Shown piece after piece: positions 7,425 through 16,177 of a stretch of DNA of 48,075 nt (position 1 is its first letter; every line of letters starts with the position of its first letter). Both the position numbers and the translations under genes were made by a program. A model generated the notes under the pieces. It ran no database searches, was not told where the DNA came from, and was given only the letters and a program-made list of their open reading frames with translations. Source of the stretch: Minisyncoccus sp041663305 (GTDB lineage: Bacteria; Patescibacteriota; Minisyncoccia; Minisyncoccales; Minisyncoccaceae); assembly GCA_041663305.1 (NCBI GenBank), contig JBAYMT010000006.1:1-48075 (forward strand), read 5' to 3'.

Positions 7425-10400
7425 ATGAAACAAGAGGAGTTGTTGCAATTTATTTTTCTTTTTATCTTCGTTGTTTTAGTTGTTGTTTTAATCGGCAGCA
7501 CTATCGGTAGGTTTAGTTTTGCCGACACTACTCAAGTGGTGACTCCAATTTCTGTTAATGATGTAACACTTAACGGCACCTCTACTTCTGCTGGAGGTGC
7601 GGGAGTTTGGGCAAATCATAGCTTTGTTATTGGGATGACTGGGCTTAACCTTAATTTCCAGATGGATTCTAAGATAATCTTTGCTGGGCCAAATGGAGCT
7701 TCCATGATAAAAACTTTTGATTGTGAAGGCTCTACAGTGTCTACTGTCTGTTCTTTTACCATGGATGGACTGGGTGAAATAGGCGCTTGGACTGGAAATG
7801 TTTTGGTAAATGAAGAGCCGCAAAAGGTTTTTAATTTTGAAGTCAAGAAAATGTGCGGCAATTCGGATGGACAAAGCTTTACCTTTAGTACTTCGGTTAA
7901 TTGTTCTGAAATAGCTTCTTCAAACGGATCTGTTTTGTGTAATTCTCCCGCTTATTTGGGCGGCGAACCTTATTTGACTAGTGATAATAAATGCAAATGG
8001 AATTGTTCGCATCAATTTTCTAGCAGTCCTTTGATTACCGATTCCTGCTATTTTAATGCGGTGCCTATTGATACGAATACTGCTTCAACTGCAAGTTGCG
8101 GCGTTACTTCGGCAGCAAGCTTAACGGCAAGTAGTACAAATCTTTGCATCGGGGGAACTGTCTTAGGGTTTACAGAAAAGTCTGACGGCAGCGGATGGAC
8201 GTGGACATGTTCAACAGGGGTTACTCCTATATCTTGCAGTGCAACAAAAATACTTTCGGGCAAATGTTATTATTCTACGGCGTATACATCTTTGCCTACG
8301 GCAGGATCCTGCAGTTCGGGAACTGTGACTGATTTTGTTTTGTCTGAAAATGAGGCAAATTGGAAATGTGAAGGAGCAACTATTGATACTTGCAGTATAA
8401 TCATGGGGAAGTGCGCATCTTTTGGCGAGGCTTTAACTGCCTTACCAACAACCGGTCTTTGCATTTATGGCAACTCTTCAACTCCTGTTAGCAGTTCTAC
8501 CAATTGGACTTGGAATTGCCAAGGTAGCAATGGCGGAAGCAGTGCAGCTTGCAGTGCAGTAAAAAAAATTACTCCTACCGTCACTATTCCTACTATTGAT
8601 GCATCAAAAATAATTTTAAATCCTTCAACAGTTAGAACAGGAGGTTCGGTTAGCGTAGAAATAACTGATACCGGTATCGATAGCATGCAATCGTTGGCAC
8701 TAGTGGCAAAACCGATTCTTTCAACTCTTACCAATCAGGTTTCGGCCAGTTTATCGAAATGCAGTGATGGCACTGGGTTTTGCGGAAGTTTTACCGCTCC
8801 AAGTAATGCGGGTGAGTGGTCAATATCGTTATATTCTTCAGATGGTAGAAATATTCCGATTTCGGCATTGAAAACTTTTATTGTTGCAACCGATAGTCAA
8901 ATACCGATAATAGCAACCCCAGTCATAAGTCCGAGTTCGATTATGACAGGCGAATCAGTTTTGATAAAATTATCGGTTAGCGGGCTTATTTATGGTGCGA
9001 AGGTCAAATTGATTTCAAGTGTTAGCAGTTATTCCCTGATAAGTTCTTTGCAATTAGGGGCATGTTCGGATAATAAGGATTTGTGGTGTGAAACTGTTAA
9101 AATACCAACGTCTTTTCCTGGGGGAACATGGACTGCGAAAGTTATCTCTTATATCGATAGCTCTAGAGTCGAAAAAACTGTTGCCTCTAATATAGAATCT
9201 TCTTTCAATGTCAAAGTCTTGTGCAATTATAATTATTCGGCATGGAGTGTTTGCAATAATGGAAAAAGAACGAGGAGTGTTGTTTCTTCGTATCCTACCG
9301 GATGCAGTGATGGCGATAAAATACTTGAATCAACTTGCGATGGAGTTGCCTGCACCGCATATAATTATTCGGCATGGAGCGAATGCGCAAACGGAAAACG
9401 CACAAGAAGGCTTGTTTCTGCTATTCCAAGCGGGTGCCTGGGGAATGCAATTCTTGAAGAAACTTGCACCATTCCTCAAACGTCGTGCACTGAGGATAAA
9501 TGGGAATGTGAGAATTGGCAGCCATGCAGTTCGACCAACAAACAGATAAGAAAATGCACTATTGTTTCTGACTGTGCTTTAGTTTCAAGCAGTTCTCCCG
9601 AACTAACAAGAGAATGCAGTTTTAATTCTAGTCAGACTTCAGAAGTCAAACCTGCAGATACGACTGCCAACACAACAGTAGTAACATATACAAAAAACGA
9701 TGTTTCTTTGGAGTGTACCCTTGAAGGAATAACAGATGTTAATACTTGTCAGGATTATATAGCTCAAACTAATATTGTAAGTTCTTGTATTTCCAACGGA
9801 ATCAATGATTTCAATAAATGTAAGAGTTATCTCTTAGGAAAATATCCATCACTGGTAAAATGCAAAAATTTGAAACCAGAAGAGTGTGAAATCTATATCA
9901 ATGATATCCTTTTGGCAGATCTAAAAAATTCTTTATCGGAGGATAGCAAGAAAAAACTTGTGGACTATGTGGGAACGGTTGCGGTGATAGATTCGCAACA
10001 GCAGGTAATTAATGTTGTTGATAAAAAGACAGGGGAGTCTTCTGCAATAAAGGTAGAAAATATTCCCGTTGCAGTTAATAATATTTCTGTTAATCTGTTG
10101 CCAACGGAAATCGTTGAAAACCAAAAATATTTATCGCCAGTTGCCATTACTTTTGATGAAAATAAAAATGGTATTCCAGATGATATAGAGTTGCGTTTAG
10201 GGACAGATATAAAGGAAGAAAGCTTAACAGGAGTTGATAGGGCTATTATAACCGGAGAATCGCTTGAGCAGCCTAAATTTAAGAAAGAAACCCTAATCAG
10301 CGGACAATTGACTATTGATCAGGTTGAAAACCAGAAAGGGGGAATAAGATTCCAAGGGAAAGCAATTCCTAATCAGATTGTGACATTATTCATATATAGT

Positions 10401-10745
10401 ACGATGCCGATAGTAATCACAGTAGAGGCTGATTCAAATGGAAATTGGATTTATGAGTTAGATAAATCGCTGATCAATGGAAAACATGAAGCATATGTTG
10501 TTATAAACAATAGCAAGGGTAGGATTATTGAAGCCAGCTTGCCTAAGCCATTCTTTATTGATGAAGCAAGGGCTGTTGCTATGGATGAATTTGTAAGGAT
10601 AGAAGATGCTAGCTCTGTTTCTGTTACTGAAAGTTCTGATAATTTCATAAAAACATATGTCGGAGCAGGAGTAGGATTCATAGTTTTACTAATAGTAATA
10701 TTCTTGTTTATCCGAAAGAGAGCTTCTGAACAGGAAGGGCAATAA
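7425..10745 (+). CDS. Large modular cysteine-rich surface protein
   Basis: A 1106-residue exported protein anchored at both ends: signal/anchor at 1-30 and a C-terminal TM at about 1075-1095 followed by a short basic tail. Between them are Cys-rich modules (about 120-380), Ig-like beta domains (about 390-590), three thrombospondin type-1-like modules (about 600-640, 643-685, 688-728) sharing YSAWS.C..GKRTR, a helical Cys-containing part, a thrombospondin type-3-like calcium loop DENKNGIPDDIELRLGTD (about 911-928) and a bacterial Ig-like domain (about 955-1035). The first two thrombospondin modules share a nearly identical DNA stretch, suggesting recent duplication. An in-frame TTG at 7395 gives no better signal peptide, so I chose the ATG. 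A histidine kinase gene starts 2 bases after its stop. Likely an adhesin or host/surface-contact protein (inference). Confidence 0.85.
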   Translation: MKQEELLQFIFLFIFVVLVVVLIGSTIGRFSFADTTQVVTPISVNDVTLNGTSTSAGGAGVWANHSFVIGMTGLNLNFQMDSKIIFAGPNGASMIKTFDCEGSTVSTVCSFTMDGLGEIGAWTGNVLVNEEPQKVFNFEVKKMCGNSDGQSFTFSTSVNCSEIASSNGSVLCNSPAYLGGEPYLTSDNKCKWNCSHQFSSSPLITDSCYFNAVPIDTNTASTASCGVTSAASLTASSTNLCIGGTVLGFTEKSDGSGWTWTCSTGVTPISCSATKILSGKCYYSTAYTSLPTAGSCSSGTVTDFVLSENEANWKCEGATIDTCSIIMGKCASFGEALTALPTTGLCIYGNSSTPVSSSTNWTWNCQGSNGGSSAACSAVKKITPTVTIPTIDASKIILNPSTVRTGGSVSVEITDTGIDSMQSLALVAKPILSTLTNQVSASLSKCSDGTGFCGSFTAPSNAGEWSISLYSSDGRNIPISALKTFIVATDSQIPIIATPVISPSSIMTGESVLIKLSVSGLIYGAKVKLISSVSSYSLISSLQLGACSDNKDLWCETVKIPTSFPGGTWTAKVISYIDSSRVEKTVASNIESSFNVKVLCNYNYSAWSVCNNGKRTRSVVSSYPTGCSDGDKILESTCDGVACTAYNYSAWSECANGKRTRRLVSAIPSGCLGNAILEETCTIPQTSCTEDKWECENWQPCSSTNKQIRKCTIVSDCALVSSSSPELTRECSFNSSQTSEVKPADTTANTTVVTYTKNDVSLECTLEGITDVNTCQDYIAQTNIVSSCISNGINDFNKCKSYLLGKYPSLVKCKNLKPEECEIYINDILLADLKNSLSEDSKKKLVDYVGTVAVIDSQQQVINVVDKKTGESSAIKVENIPVAVNNISVNLLPTEIVENQKYLSPVAITFDENKNGIPDDIELRLGTDIKEESLTGVDRAIITGESLEQPKFKKETLISGQLTIDQVENQKGGIRFQGKAIPNQIVTLFIYSTMPIVITVEADSNGNWIYELDKSLINGKHEAYVVINNSKGRIIEASLPKPFFIDEARAVAMDEFVRIEDASSVSVTESSDNFIKTYVGAGVGFIVLLIVIFLFIRKRASEQEGQ

Positions 10746-10747
10746 AT

Positions 10748-12145
10748 ATGGAGAATAAACTCTCAAAAATCAATAATTTTTTAAAGGATAACAAACAATT
10801 CATCTATTCTGTTGTTCTTATGCTCGTCATACCAAGTGTTATTATATTTAACACTTGGCTTTTTTCTCAGTCGTTCAAAGAAACTGTTGATCAAAGTCTT
10901 AGAGATAAGGCAGTTGGAATAAGCCAATCTATAAACATATCCTTAGCCGATGAACTGGATTCTCAAGAAAAACTCCAATCTTATGTCAATAATTGGAAAA
11001 AGTTTTCTGCAAATCAGGAATTGATCGATGAAAAGTATGAAGATGATGTTGTTGCTCTGGATATTTTTTATAAAAATGATGAAAATTTTAAACTAGTTGC
11101 CAGTTTTGATAAGGATAAAATAGGCCAGTCTTATGATTCTATGGCATATGTTATTGCGTGGAATAGCAATTGGCCAAGCGCGCAAAAAATAATTGACCAT
11201 AGCAACAATAAATATTATTGGCTGGTTGTTTCTCCATTAAAAAATTCTTTTGGGGAAAAACAGGCTTTGCTGGTTATGACTATTTCGGCAAGCGCAATAG
11301 ATACATCTCTTTCTGTTGCCTTAACTCGATCGTATATAGTTTTGATATTTTCTGTCATTGTGATTATCCTGTTGCTGTTTGCCAATTCTAGACTTTTTGA
11401 GCATGCGCTGCTGTATCAGAAGATAAAAGAGATAGACCAAATGAAGGACGAATTCATATCTATGGCATCGCACGAATTGCGTACGCCGGTTACCGTTATC
11501 CGCGGATATGTTGTGATGTTGATTGACGATGCTAAAAAGATGTCGATAACGGGCGAAGCATTGGAGTATCTTAACACTATAAAAATTTCAACAGAAAGAT
11601 TGGGAGATTTGATAGAAGATCTTTTGAATGTGAGCCGTATTGAACAAGGCAGGATGAAGATTGAAAGCCAGATTATGGACGCTTATCCTATAATAGAGCG
11701 TACAGTGAGCCAGTTTTCAGTTCAAGCAAAAGAAAAGAATATCGTATTATCTTGCATTAATGATGGACTGGAATCATCAATGATAAATATAGACAAAGAT
11801 CGCTTTGAGCAGGTTTTGATAAATATCATAGGTAATGCGATAAAATATACTCCTAGCGGGAATGTTGATGTTAAGGTGAGAAGTAAGAACGATTCGTTAT
11901 TCATATTGGTTAAGGATAGTGGAATAGGAATGACGGCGAAAGAAAGAGAGCGTTTGTTTGAAAAGTTTTATAGAGTGAAAAATCCAAAAACTGATAGCAT
12001 TGTTGGAACGGGATTGGGATTGTGGATTACAAAGCAAATCGTGGAATTGATGGGTGGTTCAATTTCTGTAGATTCGATGGAGGGTGTAGGAAGCTTGTTT
12101 ACGATAGAGTTTCCATTAGCGAAAGAAAAACAAAAAGAGCCTTAA
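10748..12145 (+). CDS. Membrane sensor histidine kinase
   Basis: A 465-residue two-TM sensor kinase: TM1 about 17-38, an extracytoplasmic sensor of about 150 residues (40-190, PAS/Cache-like by size), TM2 about 193-213. A HisKA domain follows with MASHELRTPVTVIRGY (phospho-acceptor H242) and a HATPase domain with N-box NIIGNAIKYTPSG, G1 KDSGIGMT, F-box FEKFYRVKN and G2 GTGLGLWI. No response regulator is adjacent, so it is an orphan here. The 2-base gap to the modular surface protein suggests co-expression and perhaps joint sensing of contact or matrix. It ends inside a bidirectional terminator. Confidence 0.93.
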   Translation: MENKLSKINNFLKDNKQFIYSVVLMLVIPSVIIFNTWLFSQSFKETVDQSLRDKAVGISQSINISLADELDSQEKLQSYVNNWKKFSANQELIDEKYEDDVVALDIFYKNDENFKLVASFDKDKIGQSYDSMAYVIAWNSNWPSAQKIIDHSNNKYYWLVVSPLKNSFGEKQALLVMTISASAIDTSLSVALTRSYIVLIFSVIVIILLLFANSRLFEHALLYQKIKEIDQMKDEFISMASHELRTPVTVIRGYVVMLIDDAKKMSITGEALEYLNTIKISTERLGDLIEDLLNVSRIEQGRMKIESQIMDAYPIIERTVSQFSVQAKEKNIVLSCINDGLESSMINIDKDRFEQVLINIIGNAIKYTPSGNVDVKVRSKNDSLFILVKDSGIGMTAKERERLFEKFYRVKNPKTDSIVGTGLGLWITKQIVELMGGSISVDSMEGVGSLFTIEFPLAKEKQKEP

Positions 12146-12155
12146 GGCTCTTTTT
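12132..12155. terminator. Bidirectional terminator between convergent operons
   Basis: A perfect hairpin, AAAAAGAGCC / GGCTCTTTTT with a TTAA loop, gives a T-run on both strands. It contains the stop codon of the kinase and touches the stop of the opposing synthase gene, so it ends both operons. Confidence 0.9.
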
Positions 12156-13878
12156 AAAATTCTTCCAGCATTTCAATGCTGCGTTTCTGTTCGATAATAG
12201 CTTTATGGGCTATGCTTTCGTTCATATCTATAAATCTTTCGAGGTAACTATAATCTTCAAACAAAGCAATTTTTTTTAATTCTTCTCTTGATTTTTTGGT
12301 AAACGATAATGCAATTTCTGCCGATTTTGGAAGCGTATCGAACCAGAATATTTCTTGTAGTTTTTTGATGTCGTTTATAAGGTCGATCTTATTTTCTTCA
12401 GGATACCTTTTTTTCCATTCGGTTAGCATCATTGCCACAACCGTGCTGATGTGTCCTCGTTTTATATCTTCTTCCCAGTCGTGCGCATCGTCGTTTATCT
12501 GCATTGCCACTAGATAGTTTTTGAAATAATTGATAAAATTATCAACTTCTTTTGACTTCAAATCGTATCCCGACTTGATAAGAATAATGATCGGACCTAA
12601 AATGTGTCCCGATGACGGAAAAAATTTGTATGAATAATCTGCGTAATCGGGAATATTTTCTGGGACTATCAATTTATTGCCGGCAATTTTTGCCCGACAA
12701 TTAGAAGTTTCCCAGGAATTTGCCATATCCAGATTATCCATAGTGCTGTTAAAAAATATGTGCCAGTCTTTTTCGTTTATGGATGAATAAAAATAACAGA
12801 TATATTTTCTGGCAAAAGCGTTGGCAACAGGGAGAAGCTTGGGAATAGCTTCTTCATCTTCATCCCAAAAGTCATCGTATATTATGAATGCTGTCCAGAA
12901 AAAGACATTCATAAGGCCTAATTCAATGATTTCATTTTCAGGAATGTTATTCTTGCCAAGCGCTTTTTGGGTGTAGTATGACATCAAAGACATCTGTTTG
13001 TCTTTGTTTTTTTTGATAGTTCTTACTATCTGTTCCAAAGATATATTTAAAAATTCTTCTGGAAAGTCGGAAAATTCCTGCTCTGCCTTTGCGATTATCT
13101 TGTTGATCATATCCTTATCCTGTCTTTCCGCTTCTTTTTCTTTGCCTATTTCTCTTTTTTCTTCAATCATTTTATGATAGAAGCTAAAGTTAAGTTCGGG
13201 GGTGCTTTTTATGTTCTTGATTATCGAATAGCTGTTATTCAATTGTTGGATATTCGAATCGACAAAATCAATTCTTTCTGGTGTGTCATTTTCGCAATCA
13301 AGATAAAGGAGAGAGATTGTCCTTAATATCTTATCTAAAATATCTTCATTTTTTCTTTCGCGTATCATTTTGACCAATTTTTCTTTTTCTTTCCCTTTGT
13401 ATGTTTGCGATATGAGATATATAGAGAGCGATTCTTTGATATAGTCCGACTGGAAGTCATTTTTTCTAATGTGATCTTCTATTAACTCAGTAAGGTTTGG
13501 TATTTCCACTTCCAGAGCGGATAGAAGATAAAAGATTATTGAATTAAGCCCGATTTCAATTTGTCCTTTATCGTCTTTATACGGGCCACCTTCTTTTTCT
13601 TCCATATTGCCAAGTTTTTTCATTATTTTGGCAATTTCTTTTCCGTTTATTTCATCGGGAAATAATTTGACTATGTTTGCAATAGTAAAAAAAGACATCG
13701 TAAGATCTTTGAAATCAAAAAGATCGTGAAACCTTTTTGTTATTTCTCCCGTGTTTGCAAGCAAGTCCTTTTTTAAATTGCACGCTATGAGGCTTGATAT
13801 GAACAATGATTCTTTGTTGTCTATATCAAGAAACAGTCCATTCGGACTTTGTTTTGATATAATGTTTTTTATTTCCAT
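12154..13878 (-). CDS. Isoprenoid-synthase-fold protein, ComQ-like candidate
   Basis: A 574-residue all-helical protein. The C-terminal part (about 270-574) has both Asp-rich motifs of class I isoprenoid synthases/prenyltransferases: DDFWDEDEE at 335-343 (first DDxxD) and NDDAHDWEED at 462-471 (second DDxxD), each in the expected helical setting. These bind Mg2+ and an isoprenyl diphosphate. The N-terminal part (1-230) is helical, with GGPYKDDKG near 97-105 that recalls alpha/alpha-barrel terpene cyclases; that resemblance is weak. The start codon overlaps the kinase stop (TAATG), so translation is probably coupled. Sitting in one operon with a membrane kinase, a response regulator and a small Trp-containing peptide gene, it fits the role of ComQ, which prenylates the ComX pheromone. 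ComQ of Bacillus is about half this length. Alternatives are a terpene synthase or a polyprenyl diphosphate synthase. Confidence 0.75.
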   Translation of the reverse strand: MEIKNIISKQSPNGLFLDIDNKESLFISSLIACNLKKDLLANTGEITKRFHDLFDFKDLTMSFFTIANIVKLFPDEINGKEIAKIMKKLGNMEEKEGGPYKDDKGQIEIGLNSIIFYLLSALEVEIPNLTELIEDHIRKNDFQSDYIKESLSIYLISQTYKGKEKEKLVKMIRERKNEDILDKILRTISLLYLDCENDTPERIDFVDSNIQQLNNSYSIIKNIKSTPELNFSFYHKMIEEKREIGKEKEAERQDKDMINKIIAKAEQEFSDFPEEFLNISLEQIVRTIKKNKDKQMSLMSYYTQKALGKNNIPENEIIELGLMNVFFWTAFIIYDDFWDEDEEAIPKLLPVANAFARKYICYFYSSINEKDWHIFFNSTMDNLDMANSWETSNCRAKIAGNKLIVPENIPDYADYSYKFFPSSGHILGPIIILIKSGYDLKSKEVDNFINYFKNYLVAMQINDDAHDWEEDIKRGHISTVVAMMLTEWKKRYPEENKIDLINDIKKLQEIFWFDTLPKSAEIALSFTKKSREELKKIALFEDYSYLERFIDMNESIAHKAIIEQKRSIEMLEEF

Positions 13879-15254
13879 TATTTTTTTCTTGAGGAAAATT
13901 TTATTATAGTAGAGGTTCCTTTGTTGATTTTACTCTTGATATCAATTTTTCCATTGAGAGATTTTTCGATAAACTCTTTTACCAGAAATAATCCTATGCC
14001 CATTCCTTTTCTGGTGTTTTTAGTGGTAAAAAACGGATCGAATATCCTATCTTTTATTTCGTCTGGTATTCCGCACCCGTTATCTTTTATTGTTATTCTG
14101 ATCCGATTATTTTTTTCACTTAATTCGATTTCAATATTGTTTTTCAACTGTTCTTTGCCTTGGAAGGAATCGATTGAATTGGATATTATGTTGGTGATTA
14201 TCTGATTAAATTTTACAGAGTCTCCAATTGTTTTTATTTCTCTTTCGCTCTGGAAAACAATTTCGGTATTTCCTTTTTTTGCTTTGTAATTCAAAAGTTC
14301 TATTGCATCGATTATTTCTTTGTTTATTGAAAACAACTCTTCGGTCCCATGTTGGGTTATCTGTTTTCGAATTGAGTCTATTAGTTTTTGCATCTTGTCA
14401 TTGGCCTGCTTTACTTTGTTTACGCTATTCTCAATCAATTTAAGATTATTATTGTTTTCACTGGTTTTTTTGATCTGTTCGATAGTCAGTGATATTGCCA
14501 TGATAGGGTTTATCATATCGTGGAATAGTCCGCTGGAAAGTCTTCCTAATTCGGCAAAATGATATACCTGTGCCATTTTTTCTATCTGCAGTTTCTGGAT
14601 TTCTTTTGTTCTTTCTTCCACTCTTAATTCAAGATTATTCCTTTCTTCTTTAAGTTCGGCTTCTGACTTTCTGGCTTTTTGGAGAGATTTTTCTATTTCT
14701 CTATTTGAAAGCCAAGAAACAATAGCAATTACGAAGAAAAAAGTAAGAAACATAATAACGTCTTCTGTTTCTGCGCTTTCCATTGTCCAGCTTATGTCTG
14801 GATTGAGTATTTTTACGCTTTGGAGATAGGCAAAAACCGAAAGAGAGATTGATGACAAAATGGTTGCAAAAAAAGCTATTCTTGTGCTCAGAAGTATGCC
14901 CGACATTATGATTATAAGTATGTAAAAAAGTATTACTACTTGGGCCTGAGTTCCCCAAAGATATGAAACAAAGAGATTGATTGTAAATATGATCAAAAGA
15001 AAGAAATAGGATGATATTTTGTAATGGCCTTTTTTTGAAATATAAAAAAGGTAGCCAAATATCAAGAGAGTTATCACGCTTAATATGAAGGTAAATGAAT
15101 TGATGGAATATTTATCAGGTCTTACTATTGGTATTAAAAAAGCAATAAAAGTAAGGAAAATACAACTCAATAGTAGGATATTGAGAATATATTCACGGCG
15201 AATCGAATCTTCATCTTTTGATACTGGTTGTAATAGCGCTTTTAAGAAGTTCAT
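13878..15254 (-). CDS. Six-TM sensor histidine kinase, ComP-like candidate
   Basis: A 458-residue kinase with six closely spaced TM segments (about 21-43, 53-72, 80-99, 105-123, 127-146, 165-182) and hardly any extracellular domain, so the ligand is probably hydrophobic or membrane-bound. A coiled coil (185-230) leads to a phospho-acceptor helix GLFHDMINPIMAIS (H245, NtrB-like). The ATPase domain has N-box NIISNSIDS (355-363), DNGCGIP (391-397), DPFFTTK (406-412) and GMGIGLFL (417-424). A TTG further upstream would overlap the peptide gene and encode part of a DNA palindrome, so I chose the ATG at 15254. Multi-TM kinases beside prenyl-transfer enzymes recall ComP. ComP itself carries a HisKA_3 domain, so this would be an analogous rather than orthologous kinase. 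Confidence 0.88.
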   Translation of the reverse strand: MNFLKALLQPVSKDEDSIRREYILNILLLSCIFLTFIAFLIPIVRPDKYSINSFTFILSVITLLIFGYLFYISKKGHYKISSYFFLLIIFTINLFVSYLWGTQAQVVILFYILIIIMSGILLSTRIAFFATILSSISLSVFAYLQSVKILNPDISWTMESAETEDVIMFLTFFFVIAIVSWLSNREIEKSLQKARKSEAELKEERNNLELRVEERTKEIQKLQIEKMAQVYHFAELGRLSSGLFHDMINPIMAISLTIEQIKKTSENNNNLKLIENSVNKVKQANDKMQKLIDSIRKQITQHGTEELFSINKEIIDAIELLNYKAKKGNTEIVFQSEREIKTIGDSVKFNQIITNIISNSIDSFQGKEQLKNNIEIELSEKNNRIRITIKDNGCGIPDEIKDRIFDPFFTTKNTRKGMGIGLFLVKEFIEKSLNGKIDIKSKINKGTSTIIKFSSRKK

Positions 15255-15263
15255 CTTATGGAG

Positions 15264-15292
15264 GAAAGAAGGATGCAATGCATCCTTCTTTC
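15264..15292. promoter_or_regulatory. Perfect 29-nt palindrome between peptide gene and kinase
   Basis: GAAAGAAGGATGCA and its exact reverse complement flank a single central A, giving 14-bp arms. It lies 9 bases after the peptide stop codon and 9 bases before the kinase ATG. In RNA it would be a very stable hairpin without a long T-run, so it is more likely an mRNA processing/stability or partial attenuation element than a full terminator. A dyad operator is the other possibility. Confidence 0.7.
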
Positions 15293-15301
15293 GAGATATT
15301 A

Positions 15302-15409
15302 TTAGCTGAGCCAAGGTAAACCTGCAGTTCCTGTTATCATAACTGCGAACAAGGCAGTTTTGTTCCTGAGGTCTTTATTTGTTAAAAAGCTTTTGATGAG
15401 ACTTTGCAT
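15302..15409 (-). CDS. 35-residue peptide, candidate prenylated pheromone precursor (ComX-like)
   Basis: A short frame from ATG 15409 to TAA 15302 encodes 35 residues: a basic amphipathic start (MQSLIKSFLTNKDLRNK), then a hydrophobic stretch and a C-terminus GTAGLPWLS. The only Trp is W33, third from the end, the same place as the prenylated Trp of several Bacillus ComX pheromones. No Cys is present, so it is not a thiolactone or lanthipeptide-type signal. It sits between response regulator and kinase in the operon that also encodes an isoprenoid-synthase-fold protein. A hairpin follows it. No Shine-Dalgarno is visible. Coding status and function are inferred from position, length and the Trp; ComX precursors are usually longer (about 50-75 residues). 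Confidence 0.55.
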   Translation of the reverse strand: MQSLIKSFLTNKDLRNKTALFAVMITGTAGLPWLS

Positions 15410-15485
15410 TTTTTTGTTTTTTAAAACGCTAATAATAAGGCCATCCGACTTTTCGGGATTTTAAAAAATCTCGCAATGATGACCC
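15410..15485. other. Spacer between response regulator and peptide gene with repeat remnant
   Basis: This 76-base spacer holds a short hairpin (CCGA/TCGG around 15442-15453) and an end fragment of the dispersed REP-like repeat (tctcgcaatga near 15469-15479). No clear separate promoter for the peptide is visible. Confidence 0.4.
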
Positions 15486-16136
15486 TTAATTTATCGCATA
15501 TCCGCGTCCAGAAAATGTTTTTATGATATTCTTGTTAATTTTTTTCCTAATGTTTGATATATGGGTTTCAATTGCGTTTGAAAAAATATCGGCATTTGAA
15601 TCCCATGAGGTTTCCAGTATTTCTGCACGCGATACAATTTTATTTTCGTTAATGGCTAATATTTCTAGCAACAGATATTCTTTGTTGGTAAGATATATTT
15701 CTTTTCCGTTATAAAAAACCTTTTTCCTGTTTCTGTCTATTGTCAGATTTTTTATTTTAATAATTTTTTCAGTTATTTGAGGAGACCTTCTGGATAGGGC
15801 ATTTATACGCGCAACAAGTTCTTTGAACGAAAAAGGCTTTGTAAGATAGTCATCTGCGCCCAAATTGAGCATCTTGATCTTATTTTCTGTTTCAAGTTCT
15901 CCAGTCAATACTAGGATCGGGGTTTCTTTTGTGGCTCTTATTGCCTTGCAAACATTTTCTCCTTTTTCGTCTGGAAGATTAAGATCGGTAATGATGATAT
16001 CATACTTGTTGTTAATGGCCATGTAAATTCCTGCTAATCCACTATGGGAATATTCAACCAAAAAGCTCTCTTCTTTGAGGCTTTCGATTAACGAATCTGC
16101 AAGTTCTTTATCATCTTCGATTAATAGTATTTTCAT
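15486..16136 (-). CDS. OmpR/PhoB-family response regulator
   Basis: A 216-residue response regulator. The receiver domain (1-115) has acidic pocket E7/D8/D9, phospho-acceptor D51 (IIITDLNLPD), T78 and K100 (LTKPFSF). The C-terminal winged helix (about 125-216) includes LTNKEYLLLEILAINENKIVSRAEIL and THISNIRKKI and ends in the family-typical GRGYAIN. It is the first gene of the operon behind a strong promoter and most likely takes its phosphate from the six-TM kinase downstream. In the ComQXPA comparison it fills the ComA position, although ComA is of the LuxR/NarL type. Confidence 0.95.
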   Translation of the reverse strand: MKILLIEDDKELADSLIESLKEESFLVEYSHSGLAGIYMAINNKYDIIITDLNLPDEKGENVCKAIRATKETPILVLTGELETENKIKMLNLGADDYLTKPFSFKELVARINALSRRSPQITEKIIKIKNLTIDRNRKKVFYNGKEIYLTNKEYLLLEILAINENKIVSRAEILETSWDSNADIFSNAIETHISNIRKKINKNIIKTFSGRGYAIN

Positions 16137-16146
16137 AACTGACTTA

Positions 16147-16176
16147 ATTATATAATGAAAGCCTGTTTTGTATCAA
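16147..16176 (-). promoter_or_regulatory. Strong sigma70 promoter of the quorum-sensing-like operon
   Basis: On the minus strand TTGATA (plus 16171-16176), 18-base spacer, TATAAT (plus 16147-16152). The ATG of the response regulator follows 10 bases after the -10 box, so the mRNA would be leaderless or nearly so. This is one of the best promoter matches in the window. Confidence 0.75.
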
Positions 16177-16177
16177 G

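Noticed and set aside
9208..9549. Out-of-frame reading frame inside the modular surface protein
   Set aside because: It is a shadow of the repetitive TSP-like modules in the true frame.
15255..15314. TTG start at 15314 for the six-TM kinase
   Set aside because: It would begin inside the peptide gene and translate the palindrome; the ATG at 15254 leads directly into the first TM region.
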